Shown: positions 1 through 7,730 of the stretch, piece after piece | Layout of the letters: every line of letters begins with the position of its first letter | Numbering within the stretch: position 1 is the stretch's first letter | Source of the DNA: a virus | Strand: one strand, 5' to 3' | DNA: 40,400 nt | Virus record (IMG/VR): IMGVR_UViG_3300035072_000126 | Coordinates: 1-40,400 of that record | Program-made: the position numbers and the translations under genes | Notes under the pieces: model-generated | What the model was told of the DNA's origin: nothing | Seen by the model: only the letters and a program-made list of their open reading frames with translations | The model's database searches: none

Positions 1-201
1 CTATGAATCTTCCTCATCCTCGTTGTCGCCAGTAATTATCAGAGGTGCACTATTGCCCCGCTTCTCCAATTTTTTAATGACTGAAGGTGGATAACTGCTT
101 TTTATCTGATCCAGTAAACCCTGAGTTTTAGCGTAATCCGGTAATTCATCCCATAGTCTTAATAGCTCTACTTCATAAGCCGCAGATTCATCATCATTCA
201 T
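1..201 (-). CDS. Small acidic protein of unknown function
   Basis: A 66-residue ORF with an ATG at 201 and a TAG at positions 1-3, so it is complete at the window edge. The protein is strongly acidic at both ends (it starts MNDDES and ends in a D/E-rich tail) with no recognisable domain, membrane segment or cysteine pair. The sequence before the start has only a weak purine run (AAAGGG, 11-16 bases upstream). It lies outside the phage core, next to other small unknown genes. I do not recognise it, and the coding call rests on ORF integrity and plausible composition only. Confidence 0.4.
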   Translation of the reverse strand: MNDDESAAYEVELLRLWDELPDYAKTQGLLDQIKSSYPPSVIKKLEKRGNSAPLIITGDNEDEEDS

Positions 202-386
202 AAAATTTAACTACCCTTTGATCCGCTTTCAAAAAGCGCGATATTTAAATGATCACGCTTAGCAAAGTCAACACTTCTGTTTAAGGTACAAACGGTTGCC
301 AAAAAATTAGGTAAAAAACCGGCATGGTTAGCCGGTCTTGATGGTTGAATCTCTGGAATTCTCAGTTTTGTGCGCCATCAGCCGTT

Positions 387-653
387 TCATTGGCGATAAG
401 GAAATGCTTCCTGCTGAATTAATAAATCTGGGTAACGGTCAAGGTAATGACTTCTAAAATCCTCGGCTTCGCTCATGCTATCGAACTTCGGACTAACAGG
501 TCGGTAATAAATGAGCGTATCGGTAGACAGGTCTAAAACGACTGTAAACGAAGTATACCAATTAGCGTTGCTATCTTCTGGTCTACTGATTTCGTTATGG
601 TGCAAATTTGCAAAATTAGAATTTCCGTTTCGTTCGGTAAGTGGTGTATTCAT
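387..653 (-). CDS. Hypothetical 88-residue protein
   Basis: The ORF starts with ATG at 653, with GAGA a few bases upstream as a modest ribosome-binding site. The middle of the protein (about residues 30-55) alternates hydrophobic and polar residues like beta strands (NWYTSFTVVLDL, then TLIYYRPV), followed by a charged helical C-terminus. No known motif is visible. It faces away from the 886-1329 gene, with a hairpin-rich spacer between them. Function unknown. It belongs to the flanking accessory DNA rather than the phage core. Confidence 0.45.
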   Translation of the reverse strand: MNTPLTERNGNSNFANLHHNEISRPEDSNANWYTSFTVVLDLSTDTLIYYRPVSPKFDSMSEAEDFRSHYLDRYPDLLIQQEAFPYRQ

Positions 654-731
654 GGCATTATCTCGGCTATTGTTGTTTTTATCGACACCATGATACTAAG
701 CTGACGCCGGGTTGAATCTTGCACACTAAAT

Positions 732-799
732 AACCGCATGATGCGGTTCTGTGCCGGTAATGAACGGAACGCCAATTCCGTGTAGTCAATGTGGACTAC
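732..799. repeat. Cluster of three adjacent inverted repeats
   Basis: Three perfect stems lie within 68 bp: AACCGCAT-G-ATGCGGTT (732-748), ACGGAA-6-TTCCGT (764-781) and GTAGTC-6-GACTAC (782-787 with 794-799). The second and third abut, and CC at 778-779 could alternatively pair with GG at 800-801, so the two stems may compete. The cluster lies between divergent genes (387-653 minus and 886-1329 plus), about 87 bp before the latter. No poly-T tract follows, so it is not a standard terminator. Confidence 0.5.
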
Positions 800-885
800 G
801 GTACAAAGAATAGGGGTTATTACTTATTCGGCCAATCTATTTATGCAGGTAACATTGTGCGCATAACAAGGCGACGAGGAAGACC

Positions 886-1329
886 ATGGAAAAAACAGGC
901 ACTTTATATGAAGCTGAAGACTGTATTGACTGGATTTTAATCAATCCAGTTTTGCCGGATGACTTTGGCAATAAGGATATTTCAGAAAGAAGCCAGAAAG
1001 AAATGTGGTTATGGGACTGTCTGCCATTTATTGAGACGATCAGCTTTGAAGAAAATCAAGCGGATGCATCGTACAATGAATATCACGAACGGATTAAACG
1101 AATCAATGCAGAGTCCAATTCCGATTTACCGACAGAAAGCCGTGATAAATGGGAAGCTGATAGAGAAAAGCGTCGAAAAGAATGGTTAGAAAGCTTTCCA
1201 ACTGGCATACGGTATGAGGTTAGATGTCTGGATAGTGGCGCATGGGATAATTCAACATGGTGGGGGTGGTTCGGCAATATCGATGATGCCGTAGCCTGTG
1301 CTAAATCCGGTAAACCAAGCTGGCGTTAA
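886..1329 (+). CDS. Hypothetical 147-residue protein
   Basis: ATG start at 886 preceded by a good Shine-Dalgarno sequence (GAGGAAG, about 5 bases upstream), which fixes the start. The protein is rich in Trp, Glu and Asp, with a charged helical middle (about residues 60-100) and a Trp-rich C-terminal segment (DNSTWWGWFGNIDDAVACA, about residues 120-138). No catalytic motif or membrane segment is visible. Its good RBS and intact frame make it the best-supported gene of the left flank. It is not recognised, and there is no sign of linkage to the phage. Confidence 0.6.
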   Translation: MEKTGTLYEAEDCIDWILINPVLPDDFGNKDISERSQKEMWLWDCLPFIETISFEENQADASYNEYHERIKRINAESNSDLPTESRDKWEADREKRRKEWLESFPTGIRYEVRCLDSGAWDNSTWWGWFGNIDDAVACAKSGKPSWR

Positions 1330-1847
1330 ATTATTTTCATAGCCTATTAATCGTTTCAGTTCCTTGATCATACCCGGCGTGGAAACCATGACTTGACCTG
1401 ATCGGCATTTGAACCAGAAAAACTTTCCGATCTTGTTTTGAAGTTGTCGTTTATCTTGAATCAGATTTTTTTGTCAAAGGTCGGGAGTGACTAAGGCTGC
1501 TGCGGATTGGTCGCGGCTAAGTTCTCAAGCCATTTTCGGCCTTTGTCATGCTCAAGCCTTAATAACATTCTGAATGCGTCTATAACGACCTACTAAGCTT
1601 GCATCGGTACACAGTTTCACCGTCAACCATGCGCGATGAATGCGAGGCTTTAGCTGGACTAAAAACAGCGTTGCTACGCAATAACTGTTTCTTTTTCTTT
1701 CCTAATTTCAGCCTTGGAACTTATAGGTTGCAAAGATTGGTCCAATGATGCCGCTGCATCACGGTTTATGTAAGCCTATGGTAAGGTGCAAACCGATCCC
1801 TGCTCTGCGCTCCGGGCCACGGCCTCCGGTTCGCCCTTGACTTCGAT
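1330..1847. other. Gene-poor stretch
   Basis: About 500 bases without a supportable gene on either strand. Only short interrupted frames are present, and no RNA gene, terminator or clear repeat is visible. The stretch looks like decayed or non-coding DNA in the prophage flank. Confidence 0.5.
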
Positions 1848-2128
1848 TTATTGCGCTAGGTTATGGGGAAAAACGCTGCCATCATCTACTTCAAAGCGCC
1901 CCATATAACCGGCTTTTTTAATCACTGCATAAGCGCGGTCTAGGCCGGTGTATTCCATCTCTTTTTTTCTCTACTCGGATAGGTTAAGGTGTTGCCGAAC
2001 GTATCTACATTCGGCCTCCCGTGTGCGGCAACAAGCCAAATCATTGTGCCGTCGTTGGATTGACCATGGAGCCTGATAACCTCTATATCTCCGGCTTTAA
2101 TTAAGTTTTCAAGTTCGTTTAGTGTCAT
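1848..2128 (-). pseudogene. Small gene interrupted by, or using, a -1 frameshift at A_AAA_AAG
   Basis: Frame 0 starts at ATG 2128 with a strong RBS (GGAG, 8 bases upstream) and runs 62 residues to a TAG at 1940-1942. At 1962-1969 a run of seven A (minus strand) reads GAA AAA AAG AGA. A -1 slip on A_AAA_AAG continues for about 40 codons to a TAA at 1848-1850, giving a tail with a plausible fold (LDRAYAVIKKAGYMGRFEVD). The fusion would be about 93 residues. The slip site is the efficient dnaX-type heptamer in the correct frame, so either programmed frameshifting or a one-base deletion in a homopolymer could explain it. No function is recognised. Confidence 0.5.
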
Positions 2129-2159
2129 TTGATATCTCCAAGAGTTTCAAATACGTTAA

Positions 2160-2179
2160 AACAAAGTTATAACTTTGTT
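2160..2179. promoter_or_regulatory. Perfect 20-bp palindrome upstream of the 1848-2128 gene
   Basis: AACAAAGTTATAACTTTGTT is a perfect 20-bp dyad without a loop, ending about 32 bp upstream of the ATG at 2128 on the minus strand. Its size and position suit an operator for a dimeric repressor or activator. It lacks the loop and U-tract of a terminator. Confidence 0.5.
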
Positions 2180-2527
2180 AAGCATAAGGCAAAAAAATGT
2201 CGGCATGGCTAGCTGGTCCGGTTGTATGCCGATTACGTATGCTCTTGATTAAGGTTGCAGATGAACGGCGTTTGCCTTTTAAGGTTAAAGCTCCAGCACA
2301 GATGACTGGCAGAGATATTGAGGATTTGCCTACTGATGTGAGCAACGGCGGATGCTAAGTAGTAGTACTTATTTTTTACTGAAACTCTGCAGTATAGAAT
2401 TTACCCGCTAATTCATGGAAGTAACGGTGTTAAGCTCAATTATATGAAGAACGGCTTAACGGTTGAAGCCTAGGCTCATGGTTGAGTCTAGGCTTGGGTA
2501 ATTTGACCTCATGTTGCAACCTCTAAA
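2180..2527. other. Gene-less stretch
   Basis: About 350 bases with only short frames on both strands. I see no supported gene, RNA, terminator or insertion-sequence end here. Confidence 0.45.
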
Positions 2528-2754
2528 TTAAGCTGCGCGTTTCAAGACATTGAAAACTGTTGAAGCGTACTGTTTGCCACCGCGCCGTGTTTTTACGCCC
2601 ATTGCGTTTAACTTTTCAGCTATTGCCGGGAGCGTGCCGCCGCTATTCCTAAATTGCTTGATGGTCGGTAAGACGTTGTCTGCAAAATCAGCCGCTAATT
2701 TTCTATTCCCTGATAGTATGCTTTTAATCTCTCCCGTTGCTCTGGTGTGCTCAT
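2528..2754 (-). pseudogene. Fragment resembling a serine-recombinase C-terminal region, frameshifted at its start
   Basis: The translated C-terminal part contains IAEKLNAMGVKTRRGGKQYA followed by STVFNVLKRA. This pattern (LN..G..TRRGG.W...V.N.L.R) is typical of the C-terminal helix-turn-helix of resolvase/invertase-type recombinases. No catalytic resolvase domain lies upstream. From ATG 2754 the reading is MSTPEQRERLKAYYQGIEN then a stop, while the downstream part is open in a different frame, so a small intact ancestor seems to have been frameshifted near 2700. It lies beside the tail-fibre end of the prophage, where Mu carries its invertase gin, but homology to gin is not shown. Confidence 0.5.
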
Positions 2755-2789
2755 AACCTTGACCTACCCTCACCCTCTATGACTTCGCT

Positions 2790-2827
2790 TTTATTCCGGT
2801 AACGCTTTGCCGCACTTTATTCCGGTA
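2790..2827. repeat. Two 12-bp direct repeats, 26-bp period
   Basis: TTTATTCCGGTA occurs at 2790-2801 and again at 2816-2827. Tandem short repeats with a 26-bp period can mark a transposase or regulator binding region at a mobile-element end. No matching partner end was found in the window. Confidence 0.5.
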
Positions 2828-3204
2828 CCGACAATTCAACGATGTTTAACTTCTCCAGCGGCTAACCCACGATCGCGTTGATAGGATTACCCATGTCAAT
2901 TTCATGACTGAAAAACACAGCGATCAATCGTGGCACATAGTGAAAGCCACTTTCCAGCGACAGGCTATTGTTGAAGTAGCCGTGGTGCATCAGCATAAGT
3001 AATGACACTTATATTCTAATTGTCAATTCGCAGCATACAATACATCCACTCATTTCTAAGGAAAATTGACGCGCCGCGCGATATTTGAACAAAGTTTTGT
3101 GCAATATTTGCCAGGATTGTAAATTACGTAATTATATATTTAATTGCGCATGATGAGATAAACCATCAACATTAACACAGCTATCAGTTAACACAGTATT
3201 ACCG
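2828..3204. other. Gene-less junction between flank and tail operon
   Basis: On the minus strand a 44-codon frame (about 2863-2997) opens with an ATG but has no family resemblance. From 3050 to 3204 the DNA is AT-rich and includes the 12-bp palindrome AATTACGTAATT. This is the likely neighbourhood of one prophage end, but no terminal repeat or end-binding array could be identified. Confidence 0.4.
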
Positions 3205-3663
3205 TTACACGGGGACAGCAACCCCAACACCCCCAAGATATACACAAAGATCATACATCCGCCCGGGGTCGAACTTGTGCGCACCTGGGAAACCTACTGA
3301 ATCCAAGATCGCCTCGCTGCAAAATCGCCTGTCCGGGTTATCCTTGATGACAGGCAGAATGACCGAAGCAAGGCCGCGCACGTCGTAAAGTTCACCATCA
3401 TGGGAAATAAACCACTGCTTTGACCGATTTACATCAAAACACGGCACATCCAGAACATCCCAATGGTTTTGGCGTAACAGGATATCCTTGATACGAACCC
3501 CACCATCGATAAAAGAGGATGAGCCGCACGGCACCGGCCGGTATAAGTCGGCACCGAAAATAGCTTCGCAATGACTATAAAACGAATCCATAGCCCCGCG
3601 CACTCCAATGTTAAACAGACCCTGAGGCATTGGGCGAGTGCCCTTGTAAAACCCGACTAGCAT
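3205..3663 (-). CDS. Permuted papain-like (YiiX/NlpC-P60-type) hydrolase, phage tail-operon gene
   Basis: This 152-residue protein shows the signature of small phage papain-like proteins: an N-terminal FYKGTRP, a SHCEAIF segment with a candidate catalytic His (about residue 31), SFIDGGVRIKDI, a WD..DVP segment, YDVRGL, and a late FCSEAILDSVGF with the candidate catalytic Cys, followed by DPGRMYDL. Such proteins are usually described as permuted NlpC/P60 or YiiX-like amidohydrolases, and homologues recur in prophages. Its ATG (3661-3663) overlaps the stop of the fibre chaperone (TAATG), so it is translationally coupled as the last tail-operon gene. A role in cell-wall cleavage or in modifying a lipid or peptide is inferred, not shown. 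Confidence 0.6.
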   Translation of the reverse strand: MLVGFYKGTRPMPQGLFNIGVRGAMDSFYSHCEAIFGADLYRPVPCGSSSFIDGGVRIKDILLRQNHWDVLDVPCFDVNRSKQWFISHDGELYDVRGLASVILPVIKDNPDRRFCSEAILDSVGFPGAHKFDPGRMYDLCVYLGGVGVAVPV

Positions 3664-4229
3664 TAAAGGCCAACCACTGCCGCTTTTGCCTGGACAACAA
3701 TGTCGTCATGGATTGTTTGAGCCACAACAGTATCAGCAGCCGACGCTATCTCATATTTACGCATCCGCAGGCCACCAAGGTTAACCAGTGCGACTTTAAG
3801 AGCATCGGCTTGCAAAATGATAATATCCGCCGCCTGAGAGGCGGTTTTCCCGGCCGGAGTCGCGAACCCCATCACCCAGGGGCCGGGATCGCCGACGTAA
3901 TTTTCCGCAACAAATGCACGAGCAGCTGCTTCGCGCTCGCGATACTCATCTGAAAACCGGGTAAAGCGTTTGTAAATGCCGTCAATTTCATTATCGATGG
4001 CATTGATCAAACGCGCTTTTACATTGGCCAATGGTTCAGGTTGCTTTGGCTCTATAACCCAGCCATTCTCTCCCATGGTGATCGCGTCACCGTTAGCATG
4101 GGCCGCCCGCAATATCACTTCCTCTTCAGGAGTAACACTTTGAGTATCAGTCGGCCAGGAGCCTGCATCCTCATAATCTTGGCGCTTATCGCTTGGGTAA
4201 AAACTATTTTTTATCACTGAAAAATACAT
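3663..4229 (-). CDS. Tail fibre assembly chaperone (Tfa/gpU-like)
   Basis: The 188-residue protein starts with the typical Tfa N-terminus: aromatic strands (YFSVIKNSFYPSD) followed by a WPTDTQSVTPEEE linker. This matches caudoviral tail fibre assembly proteins that help fibres trimerise and fold. A central charged helix (about residues 70-110) precedes an Ala-rich region (about residues 115-188) of less certain role. It sits directly downstream of the fibre gene (9-bp gap), as in Mu S-U and many other phages, and its stop overlaps the start of the next gene. Confidence 0.75.
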   Translation of the reverse strand: MYFSVIKNSFYPSDKRQDYEDAGSWPTDTQSVTPEEEVILRAAHANGDAITMGENGWVIEPKQPEPLANVKARLINAIDNEIDGIYKRFTRFSDEYREREAAARAFVAENYVGDPGPWVMGFATPAGKTASQAADIIILQADALKVALVNLGGLRMRKYEIASAADTVVAQTIHDDIVVQAKAAVVGL

Positions 4230-4238
4230 AAATTCCCC

Positions 4239-5195
4239 TTAATAACCTATTGCGATATAAAAATAAGAATGCGTAGACGCCGAACCATAAACCTGAGTTT
4301 GGCTGGCCTCGAAATTGGTCGGCGCCAGAGTGCGAATTTTCAGCACGGCAGTCGATAACCAATCAGCGTTGTTAGTCACAGTCACAGACAGACAAGCATT
4401 CGGGAATGCTATTGGGAAATACGTGTAATAAAGAGTAGCATCGGCAGGGAAGTTAGATGTATGCCCCCATTGAATGATGAGATTTTTCCTACTGCCATCA
4501 CTCTTATCGCGGTAAGGGATAGTCACGTAATCGCCAGTGCCACTACCACCAGCGCCAAGCAAACCTGCCAGCAGTGCGGCTGATGTAACGCCTTTGCTGG
4601 CATTGGTGCCAGCAAGCACCTCTGCAGAACTCGCCAGCAATGAGGCTTTTTGCGAAAAGACCAGCGCCGTCGTGCCGATGGTAATCGCGCCGTTGTTCGT
4701 CAACATCCATACCGTGTCGGCATTGATGGTACCTTCTTCGACCGGGAATAGTGCGCTGGCTGTCAAATCGCCTGTGCCATCGGCATCGGTTGATCTGCTC
4801 CAGGCTCCAGCGGCGGCGATATAAATCCCATTCTGACTGCCGGTAGTCTGATCCTTGACCAATACCCGATCATTAGCGACCAGAGTCACTCCGTCGATTG
4901 TCAGCAGGCCAGATAATGCCGCTAAGTTTGCGGTAGTGGCGACGCGGCAGGACGGTTTATAATCGCCGCCGTCGATCATGCTCTGGATAGCCGACTTAAG
5001 CTGATTATTAGTACCTGCGTCCAACGCCATGCCAGCGCCTTCGATGACAGCAGCAATCTCCTCCTGCAAAGCATCACACCAACCGGCATTTAACTGAGTG
5101 GCGGCGACTGTAGTCGCTTTGTTACCATCATTAAATCCGTGCTTGCCAGCGCCGAATTTGTCTACGCTCTTCGTAGCTGTATCTATCCGATGCAT
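4239..5195 (-). CDS. Tail fibre protein (receptor binding)
   Basis: 318 residues. The N-terminal part (about 1-80) has the fibre attachment pattern HRIDTATKSVDKFGAGKHGF...TQLNAGWCDALQEEIAAVIEGAG, seen in Mu- and P2-type fibres. The middle (about 85-190) resembles the repeated phage-fibre module with NRVLVKDQT..QNGIY and VWMLTNNG. The C-terminal 90 residues form a beta-rich, aromatic gp53-like tip ending in SYFYIAIGY. It is short compared with Mu gpS. No second, inverted fibre end was found, so there is no evidence for Mu-type G-segment inversion here. Confidence 0.85.
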   Translation of the reverse strand: MHRIDTATKSVDKFGAGKHGFNDGNKATTVAATQLNAGWCDALQEEIAAVIEGAGMALDAGTNNQLKSAIQSMIDGGDYKPSCRVATTANLAALSGLLTIDGVTLVANDRVLVKDQTTGSQNGIYIAAAGAWSRSTDADGTGDLTASALFPVEEGTINADTVWMLTNNGAITIGTTALVFSQKASLLASSAEVLAGTNASKGVTSAALLAGLLGAGGSGTGDYVTIPYRDKSDGSRKNLIIQWGHTSNFPADATLYYTYFPIAFPNACLSVTVTNNADWLSTAVLKIRTLAPTNFEASQTQVYGSASTHSYFYIAIGY

Positions 5196-5204
5196 ATAAA
5201 CTCC

Positions 5205-5777
5205 TTATGGATACGCAAATAAAACGCTCGTTTGAGCGGGTTTGTTTTTCCTGACGCGGCATTCAATAGCCTCATCCCCCCAGCTTTGCAGGGCGCTGTT
5301 GCAGTCGCTGTTGCAGGTCATCTGAAATACGCCGCCGGTTGATACCGGCAGGTTGAGTTGCCAATAAAAACCGTCCTCTTCGCTATTCAACGCCGCATTG
5401 CAGTCGCTGTTGCAAGTCATCATCGGGAATTCTTCGACCGTTGCGTTGGGGTACCCCATCTTTTCAGCTAAAGCGATAAAATAAGGAATACTCTGGCCGC
5501 CCTTAGTATTAATTTTGGATTCCAGCGCCGCTCTACGCTGCTCCAATGACTGCTCGATGGTGACGCAAGGATCTGGAAGGCCATAGTTACGTTCCCAATC
5601 CGGGAGGGATACCGTTGCTGTAGAGGGAAACATTTCAGCCTGCAACTGATCCGCATACTCTTTAGCCTTATCCAGCTGCTTGCCAACCGCATGCAGCTCA
5701 ACGGACAGACTAGCAGCATTAGCATCGTAACTGACCGGCGGCAAGCATTGCCTTAGAACATCGGCATGATTAATCAT
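5205..5777 (-). CDS. Baseplate/tail protein gp48-like (DUF2313, YmfQ family)
   Basis: The 190-residue protein begins with HADVLRQCLPPVSYD and carries PDWERNYGLPDPC (about residues 60-75), both standard for the DUF2313 family of Mu-like baseplate proteins that sit between gp47 and the fibre. The C-terminal part holds a tandem duplication: MTCNSDCNAAL and then MTCNSDCNSAL about 30 residues later, preceding the usual IECRVRKNKPAQTSVLFAYP end. Homologues I recall carry one such Cys-containing turn. The gene overlaps gp47 by 4 bp (ATGA). Confidence 0.85.
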   Translation of the reverse strand: MINHADVLRQCLPPVSYDANAASLSVELHAVGKQLDKAKEYADQLQAEMFPSTATVSLPDWERNYGLPDPCVTIEQSLEQRRAALESKINTKGGQSIPYFIALAEKMGYPNATVEEFPMMTCNSDCNAALNSEEDGFYWQLNLPVSTGGVFQMTCNSDCNSALQSWGDEAIECRVRKNKPAQTSVLFAYP

Positions 5778-6835
5778 GACAGCGTCACCGGGCCCAGCGT
5801 CAGCAATTGCACATGCGTCGCATCGACCAGCGCCGTTACATTAGCGGCCGGGGCAGCAACCGTACAATCGACGACGCCCGCTACCGACATAATCAGCTTT
5901 TCGATTTGTTTCAAAATAACTGTGTCGCCTGGCTTCAGGGTGCTGAAATAGGCTTGCAACGCCGCAGTGATAAGGGGTGTGACCTCGGCGAGCGTTGTGC
6001 CCGATAAGACCAATGCCGCCGTTACGGGTACCGGTGCTGCCGTAGGGCCTAACACCCAGCAATCGGCGGTAACATTTCGCTTTAATTCAATATGGGCCTG
6101 ACATGCATCAATTAACGGCGCCCCCGGCAGTTCTCCGTTATCGTCCAGGATTACGATATCAACCGAGCGGGTATTACGCCGCTGACTATATATATAAGCA
6201 TAACCGACACCAGGAACCTCGCGCGCCCAACGTTTGTAATCGTCTTTATTGCCGCCCTGGGGAGGCGATTGCAATTCAAACAGCAGACGATCCAATAATG
6301 ATGGCAGGGACTCTTGTTCGTAGCCGCCGGTTGTCGCCGTAGAAATGATAGCCGCCGTATTGATCCCGGTCGGCGCAGAGGTCAATGTCAATGCCGTATT
6401 AACCGGCAGATTGCCGGATACTCCAGCCACAGATGCGCTGATGGCAACCACTGCTGTACTAGCGCCGCCGATTTCCGCAGCAGCGGTTGTGACAAATGCG
6501 ATGCCGTTGACGGTTTTGCCCTCAGTACCGGCCGGGATAGGTGCTCCGATCGACCCCGTTAAAGTAGCCGCACCGATAGAGGCATTTGCGTCCTTCCGGG
6601 AAACGCCATGTTCATCAGCGTGACGAATTAAATTCTCGTCATCGGCAGAATCTGGGAATATCTGCTTAAACAACCACTGCTGATGCTGATACAGTCCCTC
6701 GATCGCGGCCGCTTCGCCGGACGCCCTGACTGCGTAATCGGAATCAGGTCCGACCGCCGCATCAGGTTCTTGGTTGACGATATCGCGTAGGATATCGTCT
6801 TTAATTTTTTGATAGTCAGGTGTAGTGAACGTCAT
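5774..6835 (-). CDS. Baseplate assembly protein J-like (Mu gp47)
   Basis: 353 residues, close to Mu gp47. The N-terminus (TTPDYQKIKDDILRDIVNQEPDA) and the motif ESLPSLLDRLLFELQSPPQGGNKDDYKRWA are characteristic of the baseplate J / gp47 wedge family. The protein is a baseplate wedge component linking the central hub to the fibres during assembly and contraction. It overlaps gp46 by 4 bp and gp48 by 4 bp, giving a tightly coupled series. Confidence 0.93.
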   Translation of the reverse strand: MTFTTPDYQKIKDDILRDIVNQEPDAAVGPDSDYAVRASGEAAAIEGLYQHQQWLFKQIFPDSADDENLIRHADEHGVSRKDANASIGAATLTGSIGAPIPAGTEGKTVNGIAFVTTAAAEIGGASTAVVAISASVAGVSGNLPVNTALTLTSAPTGINTAAIISTATTGGYEQESLPSLLDRLLFELQSPPQGGNKDDYKRWAREVPGVGYAYIYSQRRNTRSVDIVILDDNGELPGAPLIDACQAHIELKRNVTADCWVLGPTAAPVPVTAALVLSGTTLAEVTPLITAALQAYFSTLKPGDTVILKQIEKLIMSVAGVVDCTVAAPAANVTALVDATHVQLLTLGPVTLS

Positions 6836-7209
6836 TGCCCCACCTTTATAGGGTGATTAAATGTTAACTTCTGGCCATTAGCTGCAGTGACGTCGATGGC
6901 CAAACGCAGCCGACCATCATGATTCAGCTGGGTTTGCACGTCGATCGCAGAGGCGCGGCCGTCATCCAACAGACCCTGCAACGCTTGTTCGCTGTATTGC
7001 TTGGCCAGCACGGCCACTCGCGCTAAATCCTTTTCGCGTTGCAGTTCATGCAACCGGCTGCCTAATAATGGCTCAGCCCAATAGCTGCCCAACGGCGTCA
7101 GAATGCGTAGCACAACCGCATTCATCAGGCCGCCTGAACTATCGCGCTGCGCAATGCCATTGCTCACTGTGTAATCGCCGGTCAATGGGGTGATGGCTAT
7201 TGCGGTCAT
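6832..7209 (-). CDS. Baseplate wedge protein gp46-like (gp25/W-type)
   Basis: 125 residues with the gp46 family pattern: a leading DYTVSNG segment, LRILTPLGSYWAEPLLGSRLHEL, then an Ala/Leu helix and a beta C-terminus. These proteins belong to the gpW/gp25 baseplate group. Start and stop overlap neighbours gp45 and gp47 by 4 bp each, typical of the Mu tail operon. Confidence 0.9.
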   Translation of the reverse strand: MTAIAITPLTGDYTVSNGIAQRDSSGGLMNAVVLRILTPLGSYWAEPLLGSRLHELQREKDLARVAVLAKQYSEQALQGLLDDGRASAIDVQTQLNHDGRLRLAIDVTAANGQKLTFNHPIKVGQ

Positions 7210-7730
7210 GCTTGCGGCTCATCAGACAAGGCAGTACCAGTCATTACACCTTTGTTTTTATGGTGCTTCAGCGATACAGTATCGGCCTTAATATCACCGC
7301 CGTTCACTTGCAGCAAAGGCGTGTTCATTTCAACTTTATTGGAAGCATTGATCTTAAAAGTATCTGTAGTCGCCTCAATAAGACGACCACGCTTCAATAC
7401 AATCATGTCTCCTTCGTCTGAATAAATCGCCACCTCGCCGGATTTAAGACTCTTGATACGGTATGAAGCGTGTTCAGTCGCAATAATCACGGCTTGAGAA
7501 GTCTTGCCCCCTAACGGCAAAACAATACCGGTGCTGCCAGCTGGAGGATTCGAACTAAATCCAAAATGCTGCACTATCTCGTTGTCTTGAACTTTTTCAC
7601 CAGCCAAGCCGCCGCCTTGAATTAAAGAGACATTAGGCACCGAGTTAACCAGATTGATGTTGCACCGGAACGGCTGGCGAATGCTAGCCAGTTTCCGGGC
7701 AATGCGGCTATCGATATCTTTAATATTCAT
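7206..7730 (-). CDS. Baseplate spike/puncture protein gp45-like (gpV family)
   Basis: 174 residues, slightly shorter than Mu gp45. It carries the family's PLGGKTSQAVIIATEHASYRI core and the later VALYSDEG-like stretch (VAIYSDEGDMIVLKRGR) of the Mu gp45 / baseplate assembly protein V family, followed by the beta-helical C-terminus that forms the trimeric membrane-piercing spike (IEATTDTFKINASNKVEMNT). It lies between P and gp46, overlapping each by 4 bp. Confidence 0.92.
   Translation of the reverse strand: MNIKDIDSRIARKLASIRQPFRCNINLVNSVPNVSLIQGGGLAGEKVQDNEIVQHFGFSSNPPAGSTGIVLPLGGKTSQAVIIATEHASYRIKSLKSGEVAIYSDEGDMIVLKRGRLIEATTDTFKINASNKVEMNTPLLQVNGGDIKADTVSLKHHKNKGVMTGTALSDEPQA

Noticed and set aside
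2528-2754. Intact Gin-type invertase
   Set aside because: Only a C-terminal-like segment remains, with no resolvase catalytic domain and a frameshift near the start.
3663-5195. Mu-like invertible tail-fibre segment
   Set aside because: Only one fibre gene and one chaperone are present, no inverted recombination sites were seen, and only a recombinase-like fragment lies near.
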